Source of the DNA: Niastella sp966211305
Lineage (GTDB): Bacteria; Bacteroidota; Bacteroidia; Chitinophagales; Chitinophagaceae
DNA length: 13,772 nucleotides
Direction: 5' to 3'
Assembly (NCBI GenBank): GCA_966211305.1
Contig: CBIHPC010000164.1
Span: 1 to 13,772 of the forward strand
The notes beneath the pieces are model-generated. The model saw only the letters and a list, made by a program, of their open reading frames with translations. It did no database searches and was not told where the DNA came from. Both the position numbers and the translations under genes were made by a program. The first letter of the stretch is position 1, and every line of letters starts with the position of its first letter. Shown one piece after another: positions 1-8,469 of this stretch.

Positions 1-1166
1 GAAGCTTTACCGGCAGCGCTTAACGGGAATTTACCAACCTTGATCTCATAACCGGCATCTTTAGCCTGTTTTTCTGTTAAACCAACAGAGGCGATCTCGG
101 GTGTGCAATAGGTACAGCCTGGTACGTTGCCGTAGTCGAGCGCTTCGGGCTGGTGGTTGTATTTCTTTTCACCGTAGGCAATGCTTTCAACGCAGATGAT
201 GCCTTCTTTTGAAGCTACGTGCGCCAATGCCTGTCCGGGAACGCAGTCGCCGATAGCGTATACGCCCTGTACGTTGGTTTTGTAATATTTATCTACAGTG
301 ATCTTGCCTTTTTCAGTTTTTACACCGAGCTCTTCGAGGCCAATGCCTTCGATGTTGGCCGATACGCCTACAGCGCTCAATACCACATCAGCTTCCAGCG
401 TAACTTCACCTTCTTTGGTTTTTACTTTGGCTTTAACACCGTTACCGCCGGTATCAACGCTGGTAACTTCAGAGCTGGTCATGATTTCGATACCGTTCTT
501 CTTGAAGTTCTTTGCCAGTTCTTTTGAAATTTCTTCATCTTCAACCGGTACAATGCGGTCCATGAATTCAACGATAGTCACTTTGGTGCCGAGGGTGGCA
601 TAGAAGTAACCGAATTCAACGCCGATGGCGCCGCTACCTACCACGATCATGCTCTTTGGTTGTTGCGGTAACACCATCGCTTCGCGATAGCCAATGATCT
701 TTTTGCCATCTATTTTCAGGCTGGGCAGTTCGCGGCTGCGGCCACCGGTAGCCAGAATGATATGTTTTGCTTCAACGATCTGGGTTTTGCCGTCGGCGGC
801 TTTCACTTCGATCTGACCTTTTGCTTTCAGTTTTCCGAAACCCATGATCACATCGATCTTGTTCTTCTTCATTAGGAAGGTAACGCCCTTGCTCATTTTG
901 TCGGCAACACCGCGGCTGCGTTTAATTACTGCCGAAAAATCAGCGGTTCCTGAGGCTTCGATACCATAATCTTTTGAATGCTTAATGTATTCAAATACCT
1001 GGGCGCTTTTCAGCAGGGCTTTGGTGGGAATACAGCCCCAGTTCAAACAAATACCACCCAGGCTTTCTTTTTCAATAATTGCGGTTTTGAATCCCAGTTG
1101 AGATGCCCGGATAGCTGCCACATATCCGCCGGGGCCGCTTCCGAGAACTACTACGTCGTATGCCAT
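1..1166 (-). CDS. lpdA: Dihydrolipoyl dehydrogenase (E3), C-terminus cut by window edge
   Basis: FAD-dependent E3 subunit that reoxidises dihydrolipoyl groups of 2-oxoacid dehydrogenase complexes (and the glycine cleavage system) with NAD+. The start is the ATG at 1166, giving MAYDVVVLGSGPGGYVAAIR, a textbook FAD-binding GxGxxG. The redox-active disulfide is visible as GGICLNWGCIPTK (C40 and C45). A second Rossmann motif, GSGAIGVEFG at about residue 176, binds NAD. The frame ends in ...YEIKVGKFPLSAAGKA at the window edge, so 388 codons of the usual roughly 465 are present; the missing part is the C-terminal dimerisation domain with the His-Glu catalytic pair. It is transcribed divergently from the serine hydrolase and has its own promoter. 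A mercuric reductase or other disulfide reductase is unlikely given the CLNWGC motif. Identification is from motifs; which complex it serves is not visible here. Confidence 0.96.
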   Translation of the reverse strand, partial: MAYDVVVLGSGPGGYVAAIRASQLGFKTAIIEKESLGGICLNWGCIPTKALLKSAQVFEYIKHSKDYGIEASGTADFSAVIKRSRGVADKMSKGVTFLMKKNKIDVIMGFGKLKAKGQIEVKAADGKTQIVEAKHIILATGGRSRELPSLKIDGKKIIGYREAMVLPQQPKSMIVVGSGAIGVEFGYFYATLGTKVTIVEFMDRIVPVEDEEISKELAKNFKKNGIEIMTSSEVTSVDTGGNGVKAKVKTKEGEVTLEADVVLSAVGVSANIEGIGLEELGVKTEKGKITVDKYYKTNVQGVYAIGDCVPGQALAHVASKEGIICVESIAYGEKKYNHQPEALDYGNVPGCTYCTPEIASVGLTEKQAKDAGYEIKVGKFPLSAAGKA

Positions 1167-1168
1167 TT

Positions 1169-1204
1169 CGATTTACGATTTTAGATTTTACGATTTACCG
1201 ATTC
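1169..1204. repeat. Degenerate 7-8 bp tandem array (CGATTTA type)
   Basis: Units read CGATTTA, CGATTTT, AGATTTTA, CGATTTAC, CGATTC. The array starts three bases upstream of the lpdA start codon, so it forms the last part of the lpdA 5' leader. It is one of the intergenic arrays in this window that share a period of about 7 bp but not a sequence. Confidence 0.7.
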
Positions 1205-1258
1205 TTCCGGCAGTATTCTGTTACTGACTTTCTTTTGTCTCTTTCTAATAAAGACCTG

Positions 1259-1289
1259 CGAAGCTACTTGAAAATGAGAAAAGAGCAAA
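1259..1289 (-). promoter_or_regulatory. Bacteroidota-type promoter for lpdA
   Basis: On the minus strand the sequence has TTTG (1286-1289), a 19-base spacer and TAGCTTCG (1259-1266). This fits the Bacteroidota sigma factor pattern TTTG-N(about 19)-TAnnTTTG, with one deviation (C for T) in the -7 box. Transcription should begin near 1252, giving a leader of about 85 bases. Confidence 0.65.
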
Positions 1290-1421
1290 AAAAAGGGACG
1301 AACACGTTCCCGGAGGTTTGCGGTTAATTTTTATTGTGTTATACATTGCCTTTTTTTACACAGACCCGAAAATAATAGTTAATAACCAGTAAGATGGTTC
1401 ATACAGGTTGGTTCAATTTGT

Positions 1422-1429
1422 TATCTTCA
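1422..1429 (+). promoter_or_regulatory. Possible -7 element for the serine hydrolase gene
   Basis: TATCTTCA resembles TAnnTTTG (two mismatches at the end) and lies 16 bases before the ATG at 1446. No clear TTG is found at the proper distance upstream, so this is weak. Confidence 0.3.
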
Positions 1430-1445
1430 TTCAACAACCGCCGCT

Positions 1446-2585
1446 ATGAGAAAGTTTATTAAGGCTATAGTAGTAGTTATTCTGGCAATTATTGTCGCTT
1501 TTTCTGCATATGCTGTCATTTCGGGCCGCACTTACCTATTTGAGGCGGTATGGTACAACTTTGCCGATATTGACGATTATAAAAAATTCTCCAATAACAC
1601 CGTGGTCACCGGTGAACCGCAGCCCTGGGTTATTTCCACAGGTTATAACAGGAATCCGCTGCCGGTTGAATTGAAGAAGATGCTGGAAGAGCTGGAAACT
1701 GTAGCTGTGCTGGCCATCAGGAATGATTCGGTTTTGTATGAGTTCTATTGGGATGGCTACAGCGATTCTTCCTTATCCGGTTCTTTTTCCATGGCCAAAA
1801 GCATAACCAGTTTGCTGGTGGGCGCTGCCATTAAGGAAGGAGCGATCAAATCGACTGAGGAACCGGTAGGTAATTATCTGCAGGAGTTCAAAACCGGCGA
1901 AAAAGCGAAAGTGCGCATTGTCGATCTGCTTACCATGAGCAGCGGCAGCAACTGGGATGAGGCCTATGCCAACCCGTTTTCGGTTACTACCGAATTGTAT
2001 TACGGGCACAACGTTTACAAAACAGCTACCGGGGTATCGATTATTCACCAGCCGGGCACTTTGCACGAATACAAATCGGGCGATACGCAACTGCTGGGGC
2101 TCATTCTGGAAAAGGCAACCGGAAAATCGCTCAGCGCCTATGCTTCGGAGAAACTGTGGCAGCCGATAGGGGCCGAACATGCAGCATTATGGAGCACTGA
2201 CCAGGTCGGTGGCAGCGAAAAGGCCTATTGTTGCTTTAATTCCAACGCACGCGATTTTGCCCGTTTGGGCAAGCTGATGCTCGACAGCGGCCGCTGGAAG
2301 GGCAATGAAATAATTCCCATGGACTATTTTAAGCAATCGATAAAACCCTGTATGATCCCCGATGCCACCGGCAAACCCTGTACGTATTATGGCTATCAGT
2401 GGTGGATAGTTCCCAGCCGGCCCGAAATATTTTATGCCCGCGGCATCCTGGGACAATATGTTATTGTTATCCCTTCCAAAAAAACAATAATCGTGCGGCT
2501 TGGCAAAAAGCGCTCCGACAAACGGGTAGATAATGCCCCGGCGGAGGTAGATGCACTTATTCGTTGGGGAATGCGTTTTTACTAA
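1446..2585 (+). CDS. Membrane-anchored serine hydrolase, class C beta-lactamase/NylB-like fold
   Basis: 379 residues. Residues about 5-24 form one hydrophobic segment after a basic start (MRKFIK), so the protein is a signal-anchored or exported envelope enzyme. The catalytic Ser-x-x-Lys is SMAK (S115, K118) in SFSMAKSITSLLVGAA; the second motif Tyr-x-Ser is YKS (Y209, S211) in HEYKSGDTQLLG; YGYQWW followed by RGILGQ (about 332-337) stands where the third active-site element (KTG/HxG in relatives) lies. LLTMSSGSNWDE is also typical of this family. The pattern resembles the 6-aminohexanoate-dimer hydrolase (NylB) and esterase branch more than true beta-lactamases, but the substrate cannot be told from sequence: ester, amide or D-amino-acid peptide are all possible. 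It is monocistronic, divergent from lpdA and followed by a large inverted repeat. The long minus-strand open frames inside it are shadows. Confidence 0.9.
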   Translation: MRKFIKAIVVVILAIIVAFSAYAVISGRTYLFEAVWYNFADIDDYKKFSNNTVVTGEPQPWVISTGYNRNPLPVELKKMLEELETVAVLAIRNDSVLYEFYWDGYSDSSLSGSFSMAKSITSLLVGAAIKEGAIKSTEEPVGNYLQEFKTGEKAKVRIVDLLTMSSGSNWDEAYANPFSVTTELYYGHNVYKTATGVSIIHQPGTLHEYKSGDTQLLGLILEKATGKSLSAYASEKLWQPIGAEHAALWSTDQVGGSEKAYCCFNSNARDFARLGKLMLDSGRWKGNEIIPMDYFKQSIKPCMIPDATGKPCTYYGYQWWIVPSRPEIFYARGILGQYVIVIPSKKTIIVRLGKKRSDKRVDNAPAEVDALIRWGMRFY

Positions 2586-2616
2586 AATGAAAGTTTTCGT
2601 TCCGAAGATGTAGTTG

Positions 2617-2663
2617 GTTTGTTGTTTGTGATAGCTTTTTATGCACAAACAACAAACTCTTTT
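2617..2663. repeat. 14-bp inverted repeat made of GTTTGTT/AACAAAC heptamers; possible terminator
   Basis: GTTTGTTGTTTGTG at 2617-2630 is perfectly complementary to CACAAACAACAAAC at 2644-2657, with a 13-base loop. Each arm is two 7-base units. The right arm is followed by TCTTTTAA, so in RNA it could act as a weak intrinsic terminator for the serine hydrolase gene 31 bases upstream, though the stem is AT-rich. The last 12 bases, ACAAACTCTTTT (2652-2663), recur exactly at 2745-2756. Confidence 0.7.
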
Positions 2664-2710
2664 AACTGCCTGAAAATAGGGCAGTAAGCTATTGTTAAAC
2701 CGCTATAATG

Positions 2711-2756
2711 CCCGGAAATAACAACAAACAACAAACCATAAACCACAAACTCTTTT
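2711..2756. repeat. AACAACA-type heptamer array before bshB1
   Basis: In-phase 7-base units near 2720-2750 read AACAACA, AACAACA, AACCATA, AACCACA, AACTCTT. The array ends two bases before the bshB1 -7 box and therefore takes up the place where a -33 element would be expected. Confidence 0.7.
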
Positions 2757-2758
2757 CA

Positions 2759-2766
2759 TACCTTTG
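2759..2766 (+). promoter_or_regulatory. bshB1 -7 promoter element
   Basis: TACCTTTG is an exact TAnnTTTG match. It ends 16 bases before the ATG at 2783, implying a very short leader. It supports choosing 2783 over the upstream in-frame ATG at 2708, which lies before the promoter. No TTG is present at the -33 position; the heptamer array lies there. Confidence 0.6.
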
Positions 2767-2782
2767 CGGCTCAAATTTTATT

Positions 2783-3520
2783 ATGAAACTGGATTTACTG
2801 GCCATAGGCGTTCATCCTGATGATGTGGAACTGAGCTGTTCGGGAACGATCCTTAACGAAATAAAGCGGGGCAGGAAAGCCGGGGTCCTCGATCTTACAC
2901 AAGGGGAACTGGGCACCCGGGGAACCATTGAAACCCGGTATGCCGAGGCTGCCAAAGCCGCTGAAATAATGGGTGTGCATGTGCGCGCCAACCTGAAAAT
3001 GCGCGATGGTTTTTTTAAGAACGATGAGGAGCACCAGCTGCAGCTGATACGGGCCGTCAGGACCTGGCAGCCCGAAGTAGTGCTGGCAAATGCGCTGGAA
3101 GACCGTCATCCCGATCACGGCCGTGCAGGCCAGCTGATAGCCACAGCCTGTTTTTTATCGGGTTTGGCGAAAATTGAAACAAAGGATGAGAACGGGAACC
3201 CGCAACAACGCTGGCGCCCTAAATATATACTGCACTATTTGCAGGACTGGTACCACGAGCCCGACCTGCTCATTGATATCTCCGATGTGTTTGAGCAGCG
3301 CATGGAAGCCGTAAAAGCGTATTCAACGCAATTCTTCAATAAGGAGAACGGAGGCGACGGGCCGCAAACCTATATTTCCACACCTGATTTCCTCGATAGC
3401 GTAATTGGCCGTGCCCGGATGATGGGAAAACGTATCGGCGTAAAATATGCCGAAGGTTTTATAAGTGAGAAGAAGATAGGGATCCGTAACCTGGATGCTT
3501 TGTTGCAAGTAGAGACCTAG
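2783..3520 (+). CDS. bshB1: Bacillithiol biosynthesis deacetylase BshB1 (PIG-L/LmbE family)
   Basis: Zinc-dependent cytosolic enzyme that removes the acetyl group from GlcNAc-malate to give GlcN-malate, the second step of bacillithiol synthesis. From the ATG at 2783 the protein has 245 residues, near the family's usual length of about 235-245. MKLDLLAIGVHPDDVELSCS carries the metal and catalytic residues (H11, D13, D14), LDLTQGELGTRGT is the signature loop of the BshB1 branch, and RHPDHGRA (H109-H112) gives the third zinc ligand. An upstream ATG at 2708 would add 25 residues encoded by the repeat array and sits before the promoter, so it is rejected. bshA and bshC are not in the window. The alternative would be another PIG-L deacetylase, but the N-terminal signature is close to diagnostic. 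Confidence 0.93.
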   Translation: MKLDLLAIGVHPDDVELSCSGTILNEIKRGRKAGVLDLTQGELGTRGTIETRYAEAAKAAEIMGVHVRANLKMRDGFFKNDEEHQLQLIRAVRTWQPEVVLANALEDRHPDHGRAGQLIATACFLSGLAKIETKDENGNPQQRWRPKYILHYLQDWYHEPDLLIDISDVFEQRMEAVKAYSTQFFNKENGGDGPQTYISTPDFLDSVIGRARMMGKRIGVKYAEGFISEKKIGIRNLDALLQVET

Positions 3521-3539
3521 AGGAAATAAGGGGCTGCTT

Positions 3540-3647
3540 AACGCTGAATGCATAACGCTAAACGCAGAAAGCAGTTGCTGAACAAAACGTAGATTGTATT
3601 TGTATTTAGCGTTAAACGTTGAGCATTTGGCGTTCAGCCTGACGCGG
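3540..3647. repeat. Mirror-image heptamer arrays (AACGCTR / inverted) between bshB1 and aguB
   Basis: The left block is AACGCTG, AATGCAT, AACGCTA, AACGCAG, AAAGCAG (3540-3574). After about 30 bases the right block is TTAGCGT, TAAACGT, TGAGCAT, TTGGCGT, TCAGCCT (3606-3640), which are reverse-complement versions of the same unit. Both blocks keep a strict 7-base step. Transcribed, the two blocks could pair imperfectly over about 35 bases. Confidence 0.75.
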
Positions 3648-3672
3648 AAACTTAAAATCTGGAGTTTTAGTC

Positions 3673-4548
<876 letters not shown>

Positions 4549-4552
4549 ATAC

Positions 4553-4587
4553 AGCTACAAGCTGCAGGCTGCAAGCTGTAAGCAAAT
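4553..4587. repeat. AGCTGCA heptamer array
   Basis: In-phase units AGCTACA, AGCTGCA, GGCTGCA, AGCTGTA, AGCAAAT start five bases after the aguB stop codon. The array includes short complementary pieces (ACAGCT at 4551-4556 with AGCTGT at 4574-4579). Confidence 0.75.
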
Positions 4588-4604
4588 ACGGTTCGCCCGG
4601 CGCG

Positions 4605-4646
4605 GCAACTAAGAACTTAAAACCAGGAACTCAGAACTTATTACCA
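4605..4646. repeat. AGAACTT heptamer array before aguA
   Basis: In-phase units GCAACTA, AGAACTT, AAAACCA, GGAACTC, AGAACTT, ATTACCA run to within three bases of the aguA start codon. The unit differs from the AGCTGCA array only 18 bases away, so two independent arrays share one 101-base spacer. Confidence 0.7.
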
Positions 4647-4649
4647 AGA

Positions 4650-5714
4650 ATGGCATCTTTTCAGTTTCCAGATACACCAACACCAAAACAATTAGGATAT
4701 TATTTTCCCGCCGAATTTGCGCCGCACACCGCCACCTGGCTAAGCTGGCCGCATAAAGAGGCATCGTGGCCAGGTAAAATTGAAAGTATTTATCCTAATT
4801 ACAGCCAGTTTATAAAAGAGGTGGCCGCGGGTGAGAACGTGTGCATTAATGTGGTTGACGAAGCTATGAAGGCTTTTGCGATCAAATGCCTTAGAAATGC
4901 AGGCGCCGACCTCGGAAAAATCCAATTCTTTATTCATCCAACTAACGATGCCTGGTGCCGCGATCATGGTCCGGCCTTTTTGATAAATCCTGAAGCCGAT
5001 GTTACAAAGGTGATCATCGATTGGGGATATAATGCCTGGGGCAATAAATATCCGCCTTACGATCTCGATGATGTTATTCCTACTTTAATAGGTAAACACT
5101 ATAACATTCCTGTTTATAACCCTGGTATTGTAATGGAGGGTGGTTCTGTTGAGTTTAACGGACAGGGCACATTGCTTACTTCTACGGCCTGTTTGTTGAA
5201 CGAAAACCGCAACCCGCATTTGAACCGGCAGCAGATTGAGGAATATCTGTATAATTATTACGGGGTAGAGCAGGTGCTGTGGGTTGATGAAGGAATTGTT
5301 GGCGATGATACCGACGGGCATATAGATGATACCGTTCGTTTTGTAAATGCCAATACCGTTTTGACCGTAATAGAAGAAAACAAACAGGATGAGAATTACG
5401 AGCTGTTGCAACATAATTTACGTCAGCTGAAAAGCATGCGTTTACTGAACGGCCAGCAGTTGAATATAGTTGAACTGCCCATGCCCGATGCGGTGGTATA
5501 TGATGGCCAGCGTTTGCCGGCGTCGTATGCAAACTTCTACATTGCCAATGCCGCGGTCATTGTGCCTACATTCCGTTGCGTCAATGATGATAAGGCATTG
5601 CAGATAATTCAGCAGCATTTCCCCGATAGAAAAGTAGTGGGCATCGATTCAACCGATATCATCTGGGGTTTGGGAAGTTTCCATTGTTTAAGCCAGCAGG
5701 AGCCGGCGGTGTAG
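4650..5714 (+). CDS. aguA: Agmatine deiminase (agmatine iminohydrolase)
   Basis: Converts agmatine to N-carbamoylputrescine and ammonia, feeding AguB encoded just upstream. 354 residues, usual for the porphyromonas-type peptidyl-arginine deiminase/AguA family. Visible motifs: FAPHTATWLSWPH near the N-terminus, NDAWCRDHGPAF (guanidinium-binding Asp), VMEGGSVEFNGQGTLLT, DGHIDDTVRFV with the catalytic His, and GLGSFHCLSQQEP at the C-terminus with the nucleophile C346. No signal peptide, so it is a cytosolic polyamine enzyme and not the secreted citrullinating PPAD. The usual GGG before the catalytic Cys reads GLGS here; I take this as lineage variation. No arginine decarboxylase is in the window, so the agmatine source is elsewhere. 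Confidence 0.95.
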   Translation: MASFQFPDTPTPKQLGYYFPAEFAPHTATWLSWPHKEASWPGKIESIYPNYSQFIKEVAAGENVCINVVDEAMKAFAIKCLRNAGADLGKIQFFIHPTNDAWCRDHGPAFLINPEADVTKVIIDWGYNAWGNKYPPYDLDDVIPTLIGKHYNIPVYNPGIVMEGGSVEFNGQGTLLTSTACLLNENRNPHLNRQQIEEYLYNYYGVEQVLWVDEGIVGDDTDGHIDDTVRFVNANTVLTVIEENKQDENYELLQHNLRQLKSMRLLNGQQLNIVELPMPDAVVYDGQRLPASYANFYIANAAVIVPTFRCVNDDKALQIIQQHFPDRKVVGIDSTDIIWGLGSFHCLSQQEPAV

Positions 5715-5746
5715 TTTAATTTACGTCTCCGGGTCTCGAACAAAGT

Positions 5747-7171
5747 TTAAGGTGCATCATACCTTATGCTTTCAAGTTCTGTGCTATATCCTTTAATGCC
5801 AATAGTAAAAAATCCACCCTCATGCAAATGGCTCATCACAAATTCATTTGCAAACCATATAGTGCCTTGTGTATATATACCTGTTGACATAGAGGGTTTA
5901 TTAGCTCCTATTTTTCTTTTTTCCCATTTACCATCATTTAAATTGACCGTGTAACAATAGTTTTCAAATGTCCCCAAACCGTGATTTTCCCCTGAGAGAA
6001 TATACAGCTTGTCTTTTTTGATGTGACATCCCAGTCCAACATCAATTTTAGAATAGCTTATGGTTGTTTTTTGGATCACAACATCATGCAACAGCTTCAT
6101 TTGTTTATCAAAGATTGAAAGAACCAGGTTTTCACCGTGTTCCATAAAACTTGCCCTACCGGTAGATCTTGTAATTACTTCAGTAAATCTAACTTCTCTG
6201 GCCATAATGATCTTATCATTTGTAAAAAGAACTTCTATTGGTTCAAGTTGAGTGTAATTACTGAATTTGTATGAAGAAGTTTTATTTAAAGGCGTTTCAT
6301 TGATGGCAGCCACCTGGTTGTCATCAAAGTTGAATCTTAAATAACTGAAGGCCTTTACTTTTTCCTTATTAAGCACCCTTAGATTTAACAAAACAGCATT
6401 ATTGGTAAAAGTGTCTGTAACCATCACTGACCTGTATTTTAATTTTTTGTGAATATCCAGTGGTGATGATTCCAGCTTGTTTATAAGTACACCGTCATGG
6501 CTGAACTTTTCAACAACTATTAATCCATTTACAAAAGAGGCGATAAAGAAGCTTCCATCTTTTCCTGCACTATTACCGATATAACTACCTTCAACAGCAA
6601 TGGTTGGAATATTTTTCTTTTCAGCACTGCCATCGGCAGTCAACGTTATTGAGGTCAACCATTTTGTTTTGCCCGGCTTTTTGGGAGATATTGTAGATCG
6701 TATTAATAATTGACTAAAGTTGCCGGTTACATCATTTTGAATATAAGGGATTACATACTTATTTCCTTTATACACTTCTTTATCAGCGATGATCTTCCTG
6801 GATTTAATATCAAGGGTGGCTATATTAATTTTACTTATTGGAAATGTAATAGCGTTATCTACTTTATCCCAGGCGCCTCTCGCAGTGTAAAATACAAGTA
6901 TATTGCCTTTGTATTTGCTAATACCCAGGATGCATCCGTTAATGAGTATATCCCATTCAATTAAACCCTTGTTATTTACCATGAATACTCCATTTTTATA
7001 TGAAGCATACTCGATGATAGTCAATGCCTGTGTATCGCTGAGTTGAAGTGCACCTTTAACATACCATTTTTTTTCTTTTTTTGATGCTTCTTCTTTATTT
7101 TTTTGGGCTAATAAACCAGAGCAGGAAATAATGAAGATGGCAGTAACTACAAGGGGTTTCTTAAAATTCAT
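5747..7171 (-). CDS. Exported protein of unknown function, AT-rich
   Basis: 474 residues. The N-terminus MNFKKPLVVTAIFIISCSG followed by LLAQ is a signal peptide. Cleavage at LAQ is the pattern I favour; IISC (C17) could also serve as a lipobox, giving a lipoprotein. After a short Lys/Glu-rich stretch (about 25-36) the mature part is rich in beta-strand-like alternation and Asn/Lys/Ile, with repeated segments about 40-60 residues apart (NGVFMVNNKG, GNILVFYTARG, GSFFIASFVNG, KDKLYILSGENHG) that suggest a beta-propeller-like fold; this is inference. I recognise no family signature or catalytic motif. Codon use is clearly more AT-rich than in flanking genes, which may mean acquisition or weak selection. 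It converges on aguA with only 32 bases between stops and no clear terminator there. Confidence 0.85.
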   Translation of the reverse strand: MNFKKPLVVTAIFIISCSGLLAQKNKEEASKKEKKWYVKGALQLSDTQALTIIEYASYKNGVFMVNNKGLIEWDILINGCILGISKYKGNILVFYTARGAWDKVDNAITFPISKINIATLDIKSRKIIADKEVYKGNKYVIPYIQNDVTGNFSQLLIRSTISPKKPGKTKWLTSITLTADGSAEKKNIPTIAVEGSYIGNSAGKDGSFFIASFVNGLIVVEKFSHDGVLINKLESSPLDIHKKLKYRSVMVTDTFTNNAVLLNLRVLNKEKVKAFSYLRFNFDDNQVAAINETPLNKTSSYKFSNYTQLEPIEVLFTNDKIIMAREVRFTEVITRSTGRASFMEHGENLVLSIFDKQMKLLHDVVIQKTTISYSKIDVGLGCHIKKDKLYILSGENHGLGTFENYCYTVNLNDGKWEKRKIGANKPSMSTGIYTQGTIWFANEFVMSHLHEGGFFTIGIKGYSTELESIRYDAP

Positions 7172-7227
7172 TTTCGTTGAGGTTAGGGACGGATGGAAAA
7201 CGAAAAACCTGTATTAATATTGAATTC

Positions 7228-8403
7228 CTATAAAATATTTTCCAGGTACTTATACCCACTCCCCGTGTTCAACAACAAGATCTTCTCGGCCCGCTGAACC
7301 ATTCCATGCTGCACCAGTTGCAATAACGCGCTCCACAATGCGCCGCCTTCGGGGGCAATGATCAGGCCTTCTTTTCGCGCAATTTCTTTTACCGCAGCTA
7401 CCATCTTATTATCGCTTACGGCCAGCGGTTGGCCTTTCGATTCGCGCAGCGCTTTCAACATCATATCTTCTGCAAAGGGATTAGGTACTGCCAGTCCATT
7501 CGCAAGTGAAGGTTTGCCGGTATAATTTTTTGCGTTGGGTTGTAATCCTTTCCATGTTTGTACAACAGGCTGGCAGTTTTCAGCCTGTATAGCATACAGG
7601 CGGGGCAGTTTTTCGTCTATCCAGCCCATTTGCTGCATTTCCTTAAACGCTTTCCACATGCCGATCAACCCTGTACCGCCACCGGTTGGGTAAAGGATCA
7701 CATCGGGCAGCGTCCAGTTGTTTTGTTCTGCAATTTCATAGCCCATTGTTTTTTTACCTTCCAGGCGGTAAGGCTCTTTCATGGTAGAGATATCGAAACA
7801 ATTGATAGATTCTTTTAGCCGGGCTACTTTTTTGGCGCAATCACTTATGAGCCCGTCGACCAAAATCAGTTCAGCTCCGTACAGTTCGCATTCATCTTTA
7901 AAAACCTGCGGTGTATGCCGGGGCATTACTACAATTGCTTTCAATCCTGCTTTGGCGCAATAGGCTGCCAGCGCCCCGCCGGCGTTACCGGCTGTTGGTA
8001 TGATGCATGTTTGCACCCCGAATTCCTTTGCTTTTGAAACGGCTGCGCTTAATCCCCTTGCTTTAAAAGAACCCGTTGGGTTCTTCGATTCATCTTTCAG
8101 AAACAGATTCGGCAACTCGTACGCTGCCTGTAAACGTTTTAGTTCAAGAATGGGCGTCATGCCTTCGCCAAGGCTCACGATGTTCTCTTCTTCCAGCACA
8201 GGCAAAACTTCTTTGTAACGCCACATGGTGGCCGGGCGGTTGTGCAGCACCGTTTTTGCCGGTGCTTCAGCCAGGTTGTATTCGGCTGTCAGTGGCTGCC
8301 GGCAACAGGCAGAAAAAGATTGTATTTCAAATGCGCTGTATGGCTGTGCGCACTGCGAACACACGAGCTGTGATAACGAGGTAAGTGGTTGTACTGTTTT
8401 CAT
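7228..8403 (-). CDS. thrC: Threonine synthase (PLP-dependent)
   Basis: Turns O-phospho-L-homoserine into L-threonine. With the start at 8403 (MKTVQPLTSL) the protein has 391 residues. An N-terminal zinc-ribbon-like part with C15, C18 and the C33-C34 pair precedes the PLP fold; such Cys pairs are common in archaeal/plant-type threonine synthases. The Schiff-base lysine is K114 in NPTGSFKARG; PTAGNAGGA and the phosphate-binding PTGGGTG follow, and LLNTGSGYKYLE closes the protein. An upstream ATG at 8433 is open but lies within or beyond the promoter. The gene sits 67 bases after a LysR gene on the same strand. Threonine dehydratase or cysteate synthase are related folds; the SFKARG context and C-terminal signature favour ThrC. 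No hom or thrB is adjacent. Confidence 0.88.
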   Translation of the reverse strand: MKTVQPLTSLSQLVCSQCAQPYSAFEIQSFSACCRQPLTAEYNLAEAPAKTVLHNRPATMWRYKEVLPVLEEENIVSLGEGMTPILELKRLQAAYELPNLFLKDESKNPTGSFKARGLSAAVSKAKEFGVQTCIIPTAGNAGGALAAYCAKAGLKAIVVMPRHTPQVFKDECELYGAELILVDGLISDCAKKVARLKESINCFDISTMKEPYRLEGKKTMGYEIAEQNNWTLPDVILYPTGGGTGLIGMWKAFKEMQQMGWIDEKLPRLYAIQAENCQPVVQTWKGLQPNAKNYTGKPSLANGLAVPNPFAEDMMLKALRESKGQPLAVSDNKMVAAVKEIARKEGLIIAPEGGALWSALLQLVQHGMVQRAEKILLLNTGSGYKYLENIL

Positions 8404-8415
8404 TGTTCCGTAATG

Positions 8416-8443
8416 ACAAGGTAAAAGTAACAACCTGCTGCAA
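8416..8443 (-). promoter_or_regulatory. Candidate promoter for thrC
   Basis: On the minus strand TTG (8441-8443), a 17-base spacer and TACCTTGT (8416-8423) resemble the Bacteroidota promoter pattern. The -7 box is 12 bases before the ATG at 8403, so the mRNA would have almost no leader. This supports the 8403 start and a separate transcript from the LysR gene. Confidence 0.45.
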
Positions 8444-8469
8444 GCGCAACGATACCGTTTGCTTATATG

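Noticed and set aside
1773..2648. Two long minus-strand open frames (135 and 153 codons)
   Set aside because: They lie opposite the serine hydrolase catalytic core and have no recognisable features; the 153-codon one begins within the 3' inverted repeat.
2708..2782. Upstream ATG for bshB1
   Set aside because: It lies before the TACCTTTG promoter box and the extra residues come from the heptamer array; the family begins with the MKLDLLAIG-type strand.
3540..3647. CRISPR-like array
   Set aside because: Units are 7 bases and degenerate with no spacers, and no cas gene is present.
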